A stretch of DNA of 64,000 nt, taken from positions 248,001 through 312,000 of the forward strand of contig NZ_BMGD01000001.1 of assembly GCF_014639875.1 (NCBI RefSeq), written 5' to 3'. Positions within the stretch are counted from its first letter, which is position 1. The number at the start of each line of letters is the position of its first letter. This document shows, one piece after another, positions 53,528 through 62,898 of the stretch. Source of the DNA: Blastomonas aquatica. Lineage in GTDB: Bacteria; Pseudomonadota; Alphaproteobacteria; Sphingomonadales; Sphingomonadaceae. The notes under the pieces are model-generated. The model worked only from the letters and a program-made list of their open reading frames with translations, had not been told where the DNA came from and did not search any database. The position numbers and the translations under genes are program-made.

Positions 53528-54078
53528 CAGGCCTTCTTCTCGACATCGGTAAGGCGATCGCGAATGCCGGTCTCGCGCGAGAGCTCCTCAAGCACCCGTG
53601 AAAGCGGAATGACCGCCTCAGCAGCTTGATCAATCGTTGCACGATCCAGGTGCAACGTTGGATCTCCGATCTCCCCCGTTGGCGCCAAGAAGATCGTCGC
53701 GGGGTTTTCGTTCGCCTCGTCCACGCGATACCGCTCCACCGTTTCGAAGAAACGAGCCGCCATCATCGGCGGCGCGACGAAGGACAATCCAAGTGCCTCA
53801 AGCAAGAGGTCGAGCCGCTCAGTCGGAGTATAATCCTTCTTGCCGACGAATTCCCCGGTCGAGCTGGTGCGGGCACGCGGCACGCCCGCGAGTTCGTCCA
53901 GCCCAGGGCTTTCGGCGACCTTGAGCTTGCGGTCGATCGGACGGCCCGCCTCGATCTCAGCGCGCCATTGCTGCAGGAAGTCAGCGATCGCGTCGCGGCC
54001 AGGCTCAAGAGCCTCTTGCGGAAGCGCTTCCTTGATCGCGGCGATCACCTGGTTCGCCTCTTCGTCACTTATCGCCAT
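53527..54078 (-). CDS. Unknown protein between zorD and the nuclease-like gene
   Basis: 183 residues from ATG 54078 with GGGAGGG just before it. Mostly helical and acidic, no membrane segment, no recognised domain (sequence features: FVGKKDYTPTERLDLLLEAL, PPMMAARFFETVERY). About 135 bases separate it from the zorD stop, and it is coupled to the nuclease-like gene by TGATG. It may be a specificity or inhibitor partner of that nuclease; nothing in the sequence proves it. Confidence 0.6.
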   Translation of the reverse strand: MAISDEEANQVIAAIKEALPQEALEPGRDAIADFLQQWRAEIEAGRPIDRKLKVAESPGLDELAGVPRARTSSTGEFVGKKDYTPTERLDLLLEALGLSFVAPPMMAARFFETVERYRVDEANENPATIFLAPTGEIGDPTLHLDRATIDQAAEAVIPLSRVLEELSRETGIRDRLTDVEKKA

Positions 54079-54213
54079 GGCCCTCCCCTTTCTCTCGTTG
54101 AGCATCATCCAACATCTTCTAAGTAACGTAATCGAGACCCCGAGGCGCCGAATTGTCCTGAAGCGTCTCGGTTATGGCCCAATACGCCAACGTCGGTTGT
54201 TGTCGGACGAACT

Positions 54214-57200
54214 TTAAGCGCCTGGAGGCGCATAGGTCACAGTGCATTGCCTGCGTTCGTTATACAGCGCTTCAATGCCACGGCCTATTGTAAGCTCGTG
54301 GCGTTTAACCGCGCCACCCGCATGACGAATATCGACTTCGATAAACCGATCATGGAAATCATCGTCTCGTGATCGTTTGCTCCGTCGTACCAACGCTAGC
54401 CTGGGTCCCCCGCCCCCAAACGTTTTGGAATAGCTCGAGCCAAATTCCCGGCGGCTCACCACCTCATCAATGTCACCTTCGACTTCTGGGGCGTACTCAA
54501 TGATCACGTTATCGAGGGTAACTGCCACGTGATTCAGCGCCTGCAGGAACTCGATCTGCGAGGTTCTAGAGGTCTGAGACGCCAGTGCGTAAGGATCCCG
54601 AATGGCCACCTGAGAAATGTGCAGGCCAGCGAACAACGCAACAATTTCATCGGTCGGTCTTGGTTCGCCGGGGCCCCGCCTCCACAGTTTGATTTGTGCG
54701 TCTGCAATAGCGTTCGGGAGGGACAGGACTGGCCGACGTTCGATCTTGGCGGCTTCTTCCGCCAGGTTTGCACCAGTGTCACCAGCTTCAGTCTGGACAG
54801 ACCGCTTGGGAGAGTGTGCGGCTTTTTGCGCCGCCTCGTTGATACCAAGATGTTTGTCGCTGGCAGGAATTTCCGGCGCTGGGCTGGAAGTCGTTTGATC
54901 CAACGAACTAACTGTTGGTGCCGACTCCTCCGAAGCTCCAGCATCCTTGGCTTCTTGCGTAACATGGAGTTCGAGAGAGACTTCGCGGAAAAGATCTCCG
55001 AGTTCGCCATCGCTGGCATCGGGCGGGAAAAAAAGATCCCGGGTGAGCTTACGCTTGCGCTCTATCAGGGCATTCAGACGCAGATCAAAGCTGGAAGGAG
55101 CCAGGTCTGGATCAGGGTGAACGGCCATTGGCAAATAAACATGGACGTCACGCGTCTGACCTATCCTGAAAACTCGGTCAGTTGCCTGATCTTCGACTGC
55201 TGGGTTCCACCAGCGGGAAAGATGGATCACATGATTTGCTGCGGTTAGCGTGAGGCCCACGCCGCCTGCTTTGGGTGACAAAATCATCACATCGAAAGCG
55301 CCCGGACGTTTTTGGAATTCGTCAACCAGCGCCTGTCGCTTGTGGCCAGCAACACCGCCATGGATTCGGACGGGCCGTCTGCCGAGTCCAAAACGATCTT
55401 CGATAAGGCTGGCGAGCCTATCTTGCATGGCAAGATCCTCAACGAAGATCAGTGCCTTTTCTCGGGCGTCGAAAACATTTTTGAGGATCGAAAGCGTCTG
55501 CGAAAGCCTCGCGGAGTCAGCAGCATACGTATCGAGATCGTCGGGCGCCTGTCTAGGGTCGATCGGATGGAGCGAAACACCGCGCATATTGGCAAGCGTA
55601 GTCAGCATTCCGCCTTTGCCGAGATTGCCGGCCGCTCCCGCCGCAGCAGCCCGAATGACCAAATCGCGGTAGGCACCGGCCTGCATGGGCGGCATATCCA
55701 TTTCCAGGGCATGCACAGTCTTTGTCGGCATGTCGTCCAGCACCTCGCCCTTCATGCGGCGCAGCATGTAAGGAGGGCGGCCTTTGATCGGATCGGTAAG
55801 CTGCGACTTAAGTTTGGCGAGCGCCTCTGAATTGTCGGTTGGATGCCTCTTCTCGAAGTCCCTGCTTGCACCAAGGAAGCCGGGCGCGACGACATCCATA
55901 ATCGACCACAGGTCCTGCAGTCGGTTTTCGACTGGCGTCCCCGTCATGCCAAGCGTGAAATCGGCATTGAGTGCCTTGGCCGCACGCGTCATCTGGCTAC
56001 CAGGATTTTTCAGCTTCTGTATCTCGTCATAGATGATGAGTCCAAAGCGCGTTCGCGCGAAGCTGAAATGATAGTCGCGCAGGGTCTCGTAAGTGGTCAA
56101 GACCACGCCTGCATCGCGCCAATTGGCGGCGTCGAGCGCTGCTTTGCCTGTCTCGATATCGCGAGAGCCAAAACTGTCTTCATCGCGCAGAAGCTTGAGG
56201 TTGCTACCAAAGGCGGGGACCAGGTCACCAAGTTGACGACCGCGCAGATGCTTTTCAATCTCGGTACGCCAGGTCCCAAGGAGACCAGTCGGCGCAACGA
56301 TCAGAAACGGAGCACGGCGTGTTCGCCCGGACGCAGCTTCCTCCTGCAGCCATGCCATGAAGGCAATAGCTTGGATAGTTTTCCCAAGCCCCATATCATC
56401 AGCAAGCAATGCTCCTGGCCGCCCGGCAAGCGTGCTGTGAGCGAGCCAAGCCAAGCCTTCCACCTGATGCGATTTGAGGGTCGATTGCAGCAGATGGGGT
56501 GCATCGATCGCGCGGGCTGGATTGTCGTCGAGGTCGTGGGTCAGGCCAACAGGGGCGTAATCCACTTCTTCAAAATTGTCGTGAACTACCAGGAACAGCT
56601 TGCCTTGGGTCTCTGCATCCCATTCTTGACCTTCGGCAACTGGTGGAACTTCGTTCGACACATCATCATTCTGTGAGAATGGTGCCAGGCTTTCGAGCGC
56701 CTTTCGGCTCTGGTCATTGACAGGAAGCCTTGCAGGCGGCGGCGGTCCATCTTCATTGGCAGGCTCGAGCAAGCCCGTGACGTCGGCATCGGGCTGGTTT
56801 GCCTGTGCCGCGTCTTCGACGCGACGAATAACTTCTGCCACGTTGCGTGCCGGAAGGGCAAAATAGTCCTCTCCAATACGCAGGCCGAATTGCTCGGGGA
56901 TCCACCTGTTTTTCTCCGATGGCAAAATCCAAGGAAGGACAGGTGCGCGCCAGACATCGACGCCGGCGACGCGCGCCGAAAACTGCTCGGTATCAATGAA
57001 CAGGTCCTCGAGGCCGATCTTTTCGGCCTGTTCCTCGCCTAGTACGTCGCGCATAACCTTGCGCGGATTGAGTATGAAGGAGCGGCGCTGCTCTTCCGGC
57101 GCGTCCTGAAGCTTGCGCACGACGTCGAGTGCAGGCCGAAGGGACGGGTCAATGAAGAGATATTCGCCGTTCTTCAGGACGTATACCGGCCGAGCGCTGG

Positions 57201-57993
57201 CTTCACGACGGAAGCGGTCTCCTGCAAAAAGCCTCTGGGCGGAAGGTGCAAGAATGCTGTCTGCTTCCTCGTCGAGAGCCTCTCCCCCGTCGCTGGCGTC
57301 GGCTACCGTGCGCGCACTGAAGAGAACTGGATCGAATTCGGTTCGATCAGGAGTCAGGGTTTTTAGCTTGAGCGACATGCTTGCCGCGTAATGGACACGC
57401 AGGTCCTTGAGATAAGACTCGCTCTCGATTGGTAACTGCGGATCTTCAGGCCAATGTTCTCGCAGTCTGGCAAGCGCCTCAAAACGGTCGGATCGATCGA
57501 GCGCACACGTGAGCGGCTCAGCAGCTGCATGGAGCGACCACAGCGGCTCAGGTACACGGCGAGGGCCGCTGTCGGTGATTAGGATCGCACCTCTCATCTG
57601 CGAACGAACAGGCTGCCCGCCAGGCCGCACCCAGCGGACTGCGAGGCGAAATTCATCTTGGTCAATCCGGTTCTGAGCTCTCAGATCTAGTGCCAGGGGT
57701 GTCGGTGCAGGCAGGCCAAGGAGCGCAGCCGTGGTCGCATTGAGCGAGGCAACGGCTGCCGGGGTCAGCCGCAGATGGTTTCTGGTCATCAACACAGCGT
57801 TTTTAGCCTCATCTTCGCTCTCGTTTGCCGACAACAACGACGATATTGCACCAGTGGTATCTGGTCTAAAGTTGGCCCAGTCGGCCGTTGGGATATGGAT
57901 CGCTCCCCGATTGAGCGTTATGACCAGATCGTCACCCTCTTCCTGCCATCGGAAGCTAGGCTGATCGTCCTTACGAAAGGGGTTTTTAAACAC
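54214..57993 (-). CDS. zorD: Zorya ZorD: SNF2-type helicase with a MIT_C-like C-terminus
   Basis: 1259 residues from GTG 57993, chosen because GGAGG lies 7 bases upstream and the start overlaps the zorC stop by 8 bases; ATG 58089 would overlap zorC by 104. Walker A is LLADDMGLGKTIQAIAF (about 530-546), Walker B is IIYDEIQKLKNPG (about 653-665), and the helicase C part ends with DQATDRVFRIGQT. The last 200 residues contain ISQVAIRDPYALA and FHDRFIEVDIRHAGG, then ELTIGRGIEALY, resembling the PLD-like MIT C-terminal domain. ZorD degrades or translocates DNA after ZorA/B senses phage. Confidence 0.92.
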   Translation of the reverse strand: MFKNPFRKDDQPSFRWQEEGDDLVITLNRGAIHIPTADWANFRPDTTGAISSLLSANESEDEAKNAVLMTRNHLRLTPAAVASLNATTAALLGLPAPTPLALDLRAQNRIDQDEFRLAVRWVRPGGQPVRSQMRGAILITDSGPRRVPEPLWSLHAAAEPLTCALDRSDRFEALARLREHWPEDPQLPIESESYLKDLRVHYAASMSLKLKTLTPDRTEFDPVLFSARTVADASDGGEALDEEADSILAPSAQRLFAGDRFRREASARPVYVLKNGEYLFIDPSLRPALDVVRKLQDAPEEQRRSFILNPRKVMRDVLGEEQAEKIGLEDLFIDTEQFSARVAGVDVWRAPVLPWILPSEKNRWIPEQFGLRIGEDYFALPARNVAEVIRRVEDAAQANQPDADVTGLLEPANEDGPPPPARLPVNDQSRKALESLAPFSQNDDVSNEVPPVAEGQEWDAETQGKLFLVVHDNFEEVDYAPVGLTHDLDDNPARAIDAPHLLQSTLKSHQVEGLAWLAHSTLAGRPGALLADDMGLGKTIQAIAFMAWLQEEAASGRTRRAPFLIVAPTGLLGTWRTEIEKHLRGRQLGDLVPAFGSNLKLLRDEDSFGSRDIETGKAALDAANWRDAGVVLTTYETLRDYHFSFARTRFGLIIYDEIQKLKNPGSQMTRAAKALNADFTLGMTGTPVENRLQDLWSIMDVVAPGFLGASRDFEKRHPTDNSEALAKLKSQLTDPIKGRPPYMLRRMKGEVLDDMPTKTVHALEMDMPPMQAGAYRDLVIRAAAAGAAGNLGKGGMLTTLANMRGVSLHPIDPRQAPDDLDTYAADSARLSQTLSILKNVFDAREKALIFVEDLAMQDRLASLIEDRFGLGRRPVRIHGGVAGHKRQALVDEFQKRPGAFDVMILSPKAGGVGLTLTAANHVIHLSRWWNPAVEDQATDRVFRIGQTRDVHVYLPMAVHPDPDLAPSSFDLRLNALIERKRKLTRDLFFPPDASDGELGDLFREVSLELHVTQEAKDAGASEESAPTVSSLDQTTSSPAPEIPASDKHLGINEAAQKAAHSPKRSVQTEAGDTGANLAEEAAKIERRPVLSLPNAIADAQIKLWRRGPGEPRPTDEIVALFAGLHISQVAIRDPYALASQTSRTSQIEFLQALNHVAVTLDNVIIEYAPEVEGDIDEVVSRREFGSSYSKTFGGGGPRLALVRRSKRSRDDDFHDRFIEVDIRHAGGAVKRHELTIGRGIEALYNERRQCTVTYAPPGA

Positions 57994-59413
57994 TTCTTGG
58001 CCTCCAAGACGGCTTGGCCGAATAAAAATTTCGTTGCTCAATTGTTTTGGCGAGGTTTTTCTGCCAGCTGAATGTCTTGGGAGCGACATGGCTTTCCTGG
58101 ATCGGAGCGCTGTAAAGCTCTTTGTAGTTGTACTTATGCTTGAATAGGGCTGGCACGCCCTTGTCTCCCCGCTTCCACACTTGGTATTTAGCCGAATGGC
58201 TCCAATCGACGATCGTTAGATCACCTATCTGGAGGATCAGCGCTGCGTGCTGGGCTGATTTGTCGGTCTGCTTGCCGAATGCTGTGAACGATTTGTCGCC
58301 AGTTTCTCGAGCAATCTTTCGTGCCAGCTGGGCGCCGTCATCGCCGAAGGCGACCCAAGCGGCATCGATCCCGGGACTGGACCCGTCACTCAGCAAATAG
58401 GACATCCAGAAAGCCCGGCGATATGACCACATCAACTTCGAGGCGTGGTCCGGCATAAGGCGATCAACGATGTCGAGGAACTGCAGCACCGAAGCGCGCG
58501 TCAGCCAACGCATCAGCACTGCGTAGGCTCCGGGGCTCCGGTCCATGACGCTGCGCCAGCGCTGTGGAGCGGTACGCGGATCCCCTCCTCCGAAACGCTC
58601 GAACATTTTAAGCAGCACGGACTTATGGGCCTCGCTGGGCTCTTCGAGTTCCCAAGGTGTGAGACTAGCTTCAACGAAGTCAGGCCATGCCCTCTGGTAT
58701 CCAAAGCGGCCGCCTTCGTCCCGGGCCCATTCGATCAACACATTTTGACCGGTGACTGCATCCTGTCCTTTCATCCGCGTAACAAGATGGCAGGCAGATC
58801 GGAACGCCGCTTCGACAAGACCGCCAAACCGGCGCCCGGCAGTTTCGAGGCCTGCGTCTTGAAGTACCTTTAGAGCTCCTTTTTCGCCCGCCAGGATCCG
58901 GTTAGCGAGGACATCGGGCGCCTTGACGGGATCCAGCAGTGAGAACTGAGAAATCTTGGCAGGCCAATCGTCTTTTTCGCGCCAAGGCCAACGTGACACC
59001 ATAGCCTCAAGCTTGCACGCGAGCGTCATGATGGTCTCATTGGCATCGTCGAACCCATCAAGATATGCATCGATCACAGCGAAGAAGGCGGCTCTACGCT
59101 CATTGCGTTCGACCTCCCTTAGCAGACCATCTAAAACGGCTTCGTCCCCGGCCGGTGGCAACGGAGGGTGTAGGACCGCCTGGCAACCCAAACGTAGGTC
59201 ACGCCGGGAAAGTCGTAGCGAAGCGTCATGCACCGACCAATCCGCTATGCGCTGCTGGACAACCCCGATCTCTTCTACTTCTCTCGCGCTTTTTTCGCCC
59301 CTCTCAACGATGCCCGAAACGCTGCGACGCAGTTGAGCGGGTTCAACAGCGCCAACTCTCAAGCGCGCAGCGAAGAGCTTTGGATCAGCAACAAGCTTGG
59401 CGAGATGCGTCAT
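57986..59413 (-). CDS. zorC: Zorya ZorC (EH_signature-type protein)
   Basis: 475 residues, cytoplasmic and helical, with no membrane segment. Order between zorB and zorD and size fit ZorC, which carries the EH_signature region; WPDFVEASLTPWELEEPSEA and KYQVWKRGDKGVPALFKHKY are the most distinctive stretches. ZorC is thought to bind DNA and pass the alarm from the ZorAB complex to ZorD. Start overlaps zorB by 4 bases and end overlaps zorD by 8, so all four genes are translationally coupled. Confidence 0.85.
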   Translation of the reverse strand: MTHLAKLVADPKLFAARLRVGAVEPAQLRRSVSGIVERGEKSAREVEEIGVVQQRIADWSVHDASLRLSRRDLRLGCQAVLHPPLPPAGDEAVLDGLLREVERNERRAAFFAVIDAYLDGFDDANETIMTLACKLEAMVSRWPWREKDDWPAKISQFSLLDPVKAPDVLANRILAGEKGALKVLQDAGLETAGRRFGGLVEAAFRSACHLVTRMKGQDAVTGQNVLIEWARDEGGRFGYQRAWPDFVEASLTPWELEEPSEAHKSVLLKMFERFGGGDPRTAPQRWRSVMDRSPGAYAVLMRWLTRASVLQFLDIVDRLMPDHASKLMWSYRRAFWMSYLLSDGSSPGIDAAWVAFGDDGAQLARKIARETGDKSFTAFGKQTDKSAQHAALILQIGDLTIVDWSHSAKYQVWKRGDKGVPALFKHKYNYKELYSAPIQESHVAPKTFSWQKNLAKTIEQRNFYSAKPSWRPRSV

Positions 59414-60162
59414 TTTCCAGAGAGCCTTTCCTGGAGCTCTTGTCTGGTTTCACCGGAATCAGGCGCCATCATGATAAGGCGAAGGTCGATACGCCGGTTC
59501 TGCTGCATCTGCTCGCCTTCATCGCCTTGCGTATCGGGGACCGGGCGCTGTGGTCCGTAACCACTCACGCTGAGTATTGGCTCACATCGAGTTTGCTTGG
59601 GAGCGCAAAGGCTTACAAGCCCAGGCTGTAACTCGGTAAGGGTACGAAACGTATTAGTCGCGCGGACAACCGACAGATCCCAGTTGTCTTTCAGAGCGCC
59701 TGCACCTGCAAACCGCGCGCTGTCAGTGTGACCTTCAATGTAGACTGATTCAATCAGGTGTTCGCTCGGCGGGCACGAAGCGGTTCGGTCAAGGCCCTTG
59801 CTGTAGCAAGGCAGAACATCGCGAAGGGCCTCGGCAAGGTAGCCTACATTGACACGGCCTTGGGGTTTGAGCTGGTACTGTCCGCTGTCGAAGAGAATGG
59901 AATCCGGCAACCGCAATATTCCGTTTTCGCGGTCAATTATAACGGGGACCCCTCTGGCTTTGAGAGTTTCCTGGATCTGCTCAAGAATTTCCGTCCTGGT
60001 CTTATTGGCACCCGTCAACTCCTCGGTGACTTCTTGGAATTGCAATGCGAAATACATCAAAAGGATAATGAATACGAAGACCAATCCAACCATAAGATCG
60101 GTCATGGATACGAAGTAGTTTTCTTCCTCAACTACGTGCTCGTGGGCTTCCTCGAAAATCAT
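59410..60162 (-). CDS. zorB: Zorya ZorB (MotB/OmpA-like)
   Basis: 250 residues. A short cytoplasmic N-terminus precedes one membrane segment (about 23-42) led by FVSMTDLMVGLVFVFIILLM; Asp22 corresponds to the ion-binding Asp of MotB. The periplasmic OmpA-like part shows IEGHTDSARF, then NWDLSVVRATNTFRTL and QMQQNRRIDLRL, the peptidoglycan-binding motif set. With ZorA it forms a proton- or sodium-driven inner-membrane complex. Overlaps zorA and zorC by 4 bases each. Confidence 0.95.
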   Translation of the reverse strand: MIFEEAHEHVVEEENYFVSMTDLMVGLVFVFIILLMYFALQFQEVTEELTGANKTRTEILEQIQETLKARGVPVIIDRENGILRLPDSILFDSGQYQLKPQGRVNVGYLAEALRDVLPCYSKGLDRTASCPPSEHLIESVYIEGHTDSARFAGAGALKDNWDLSVVRATNTFRTLTELQPGLVSLCAPKQTRCEPILSVSGYGPQRPVPDTQGDEGEQMQQNRRIDLRLIMMAPDSGETRQELQERLSGK

Positions 60163-62126
60163 TCAGCGGCTTCCCGCAACAGACGGCTATCCTCTACGAA
60201 ACCATCTAGAGACTCTGCGTACTCCTCGATTTGGGTCATCATGTTGCCAAGCCTGCTCACTGCAGACGCCATCTCGCGATCGGTATCCTGCGCAAATTTG
60301 CGGAACTCCGTCAGACTATCTCCAAGCGTTTCTGCAAGCTTGCCAGTGGCTTCGGAAAGCGCACGATCGACGCCTTCGAAACGTGCCCTGTAATCGCGCC
60401 AAGCCTCTTCAGCCGCTGCCTGTGTCTCGCGAATCGAAGCGGCCAGCTCCTTCATCTCGCTAATCGCTTCAGCGCCAGCGGCGCGATCAGCGGCCACTGT
60501 ATCGGCAACGCGGCTTGCAGCTTGGTTGACTGCGCGTGCGGCTTCGGCGACTGGCCCTGCGGAGCTCGCAAAACCCTGCGCCGCCTCGTTCATCGAGTTA
60601 GCCACCATCCTGGCGCTGTCGGTTACGTTGCGCATAGCTTCGGCCGTCTGCGCCGCTTTGTCACCTGACTGCGAAAACCCGGTACTCGCACGTTCAACTT
60701 GCTGAGCGGCCGAGGCGACTGCCTCGCTAAGCCGCTTAGTGGTATCGCGAAGCTCGCCGCTTGAAGCTTCTATGGCGGCGTTGAAGGTCTTGCCACTTGC
60801 AGCAACTCCTTGCTCGAGCGATTTGCCAACCGCTTCCTGCATAGTGCTAGCAGCCTGAGATCCGGCCGCCTGCAACGCGCCCAGCATTTCGGTCAACATC
60901 GCATTGGACCGGTTTTGAGCATCCCCTATGCCAGCCATGATTTCCGAGAGAGCTCTTTGCTGGGCTGCGCTGGCTGCATTACCCTGCTCCGTCAAACGCG
61001 TGCCCATGCCATCCACCTGAATGGTCAGGCGATCGAACGCCTCACGAATATCCGACGCGGCTTTGGCGAAATCCTCACCAGCCAAACGAATTTGCCTTGC
61101 AGCATCGTCACCGGTGCTGCCGACCGTTTGCCCTATCGTATCCAGCTTTTCACGCAGCCCGCCTAATGTTTCGCTCAGGCCGCGAAGCTGCTCGCCGCTG
61201 ACCTTCTCAATGGCTTCACGAGCCCCGGCCCCAATGCCCTGCGTAACTGACGTCATGTTATCGTTGAGTGCGGAGAGTGAGGCCGCAACGGGAGCAATGG
61301 CCTGCGTAAATTGCGCGCCGATACGTTCGGATAGTTGTAGCGCCACATCAGTGTTGAAGAACTTCAGTTGATCGCGCTGTTCGCGAAGAACCTCGAGTTG
61401 CTCCACGGCCAGCCTTTGTGGTGACACGTAGAGCAGTCCGCGCTCAAGAAGCTCACAGATGAGATCCGTTGTATCTCGAACCCTTTTGGTTAGATTATGC
61501 TCGGTGAAGCGCAACCAGATTGATGCTCCAAGGCCTGCGACCGAGGTGAAAAACTTCGCACCAGCAACGGTCAATAGGTGCTCCAGGGACATTTTGGCGG
61601 CCGTGATATCCTGCCCCATGTTCTGCGCGGCGGTATTCAAAGCAACAATGAGCCCCAGAAACGTGAGAATTAGACCGACGCCAACAAAAATGTTGGAAGC
61701 AAAGGTGAGTACGGTCAGCTTGGGGGCTGCGCGGCTAAAAAAGGAGCTGGGCCTATTGGTATTTCTGATTGGCGATGCCTCCTCATCAACCATTGATTCC
61801 TGAAACTCCCTCCAGGCTAGGACAAGGTTATGTGCACCTGGCCCGTCAGCAGCCATCGCACTGGACACAGGGATGTAGCTTTCTGCAAATGCCTGCCTCT
61901 CCGCGACAGGATCGGGGTCGGTGCCCAGAGCTGCTTCAAGCGCTTCAGCCCGCTCCTTAGCGGCTGCCAGATAAGGCAGGATCCGGCGCTTTGCCTCAAG
62001 GCGCACATAGAATGCAGCAGCAAACATAAGCGGGAGCAGCACAAACGGAGCGACCCAGCGCTCACCGTATACGAAATCCAAAAGCCCCAGTAACCAATCG
62101 AGTATCTGCTCGAGAATTTCGTTCAT
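60159..62126 (-). CDS. zorA: Zorya ZorA (MotA-like) with long cytoplasmic coiled-coil tail
   Basis: About 655 residues from ATG 62126 (GAGGG close upstream; 62144 is an alternative). Membrane segments lie at about 25-45 (WVAPFVLLPLMFAAAFYV), 140-168 (FVGVGLILTFLGLIVALN) and 190-212 (GAKFFTSVAGLGASIWLRF). The MotA/TolQ/ExbB-type channel region is followed by about 420 residues of Ala/Glu/Gln-rich helical tail. This tail is characteristic of ZorA and projects into the cytoplasm as a long coiled coil. First gene of the Zorya operon, reading away from the integrase. Confidence 0.95.
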   Translation of the reverse strand: MNEILEQILDWLLGLLDFVYGERWVAPFVLLPLMFAAAFYVRLEAKRRILPYLAAAKERAEALEAALGTDPDPVAERQAFAESYIPVSSAMAADGPGAHNLVLAWREFQESMVDEEASPIRNTNRPSSFFSRAAPKLTVLTFASNIFVGVGLILTFLGLIVALNTAAQNMGQDITAAKMSLEHLLTVAGAKFFTSVAGLGASIWLRFTEHNLTKRVRDTTDLICELLERGLLYVSPQRLAVEQLEVLREQRDQLKFFNTDVALQLSERIGAQFTQAIAPVAASLSALNDNMTSVTQGIGAGAREAIEKVSGEQLRGLSETLGGLREKLDTIGQTVGSTGDDAARQIRLAGEDFAKAASDIREAFDRLTIQVDGMGTRLTEQGNAASAAQQRALSEIMAGIGDAQNRSNAMLTEMLGALQAAGSQAASTMQEAVGKSLEQGVAASGKTFNAAIEASSGELRDTTKRLSEAVASAAQQVERASTGFSQSGDKAAQTAEAMRNVTDSARMVANSMNEAAQGFASSAGPVAEAARAVNQAASRVADTVAADRAAGAEAISEMKELAASIRETQAAAEEAWRDYRARFEGVDRALSEATGKLAETLGDSLTEFRKFAQDTDREMASAVSRLGNMMTQIEEYAESLDGFVEDSRLLREAAE

Positions 62127-62898
62127 TTGTCCCTCATACCGCAAATCTCATTGCGACCTGCGCCCAAAAAGATAGTCGCCCGGGGCGCCAGCCACCCCGA
62201 TCATGATCATTAAGTGATTGAGAAATCAACAATGATCGATCAACCTGCTCATTGCAGGCATTAAGCTTCAGAAGGAAGCAAAATGATAGCAGCTTTTTAC
62301 CTTCAAAGTGGCGCTAATTGCTTTCGTAATGATCGATAGATGTTTGAACTGAGCACTCGTGACAAATGGTCACTCTAGCCGCGGGTATAAGTAACCGCAA
62401 AATCAGGTCGTAACGATATCCATCAGCTTGTTAACCTTCCGCCACCCGATATCGCACGTTGAGCGTGGGGCTCATCTTCGCCAGCTTGGCGAAAATTTCT
62501 TGGGCCATTGCAGCAATAATGTCGGATTCTGGCATCCCCCTGAAACGCTCATTATGGCGAAATTTGGGTGAGGCAAGTCAACACTCACCGGGCTTTCTTC
62601 CTACACTGCGTCGTGCTTATGGGCCCGCAAGAAGCTCCTGACCGTCATTGGCCGCTACCTGTCCGCCTACACATCGCCAGACTTGTGTGACGGCTAAGCC
62701 GGGCACAGTTTTCTGGCTTGCGTCGATCGGTTCACCGCCTATCCGTACCCCCGTTCGCTCTTCGCGAAATGGCGGCCTTGGAGCATGTTACGCGAACTTT
62801 TCTGACCCAGCGAAAAAGTTTAGAGCGACCCAAATAAGCTGAGAATTTCCGGCGAAATTGTCCGGAGCCGTCAAGGTTTAGGAACTTTCGTTGGTGCA
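62127..62898. other. Intergenic region between zorA and integrase with a short ORF
   Basis: About 770 bases, AT-rich next to zorA, with a small hairpin GTGAC-AAATG-GTCAC near 62370; it should hold the zorA promoter. On the minus strand 62431-62535 a 34-codon frame after AGGGGG (MPESDIIAAMAQEIF...KLAKMSPTLNVRYRVAEG) looks like real coding sequence, either a tiny protein or the remnant of a longer one. Confidence 0.5.

Noticed and set aside
43362-62126. Interpretation as BREX or DISARM
   Set aside because: No PglZ, BrxC, DrmA or DrmB; the SNF2 helicase belongs with zorA-zorC instead.
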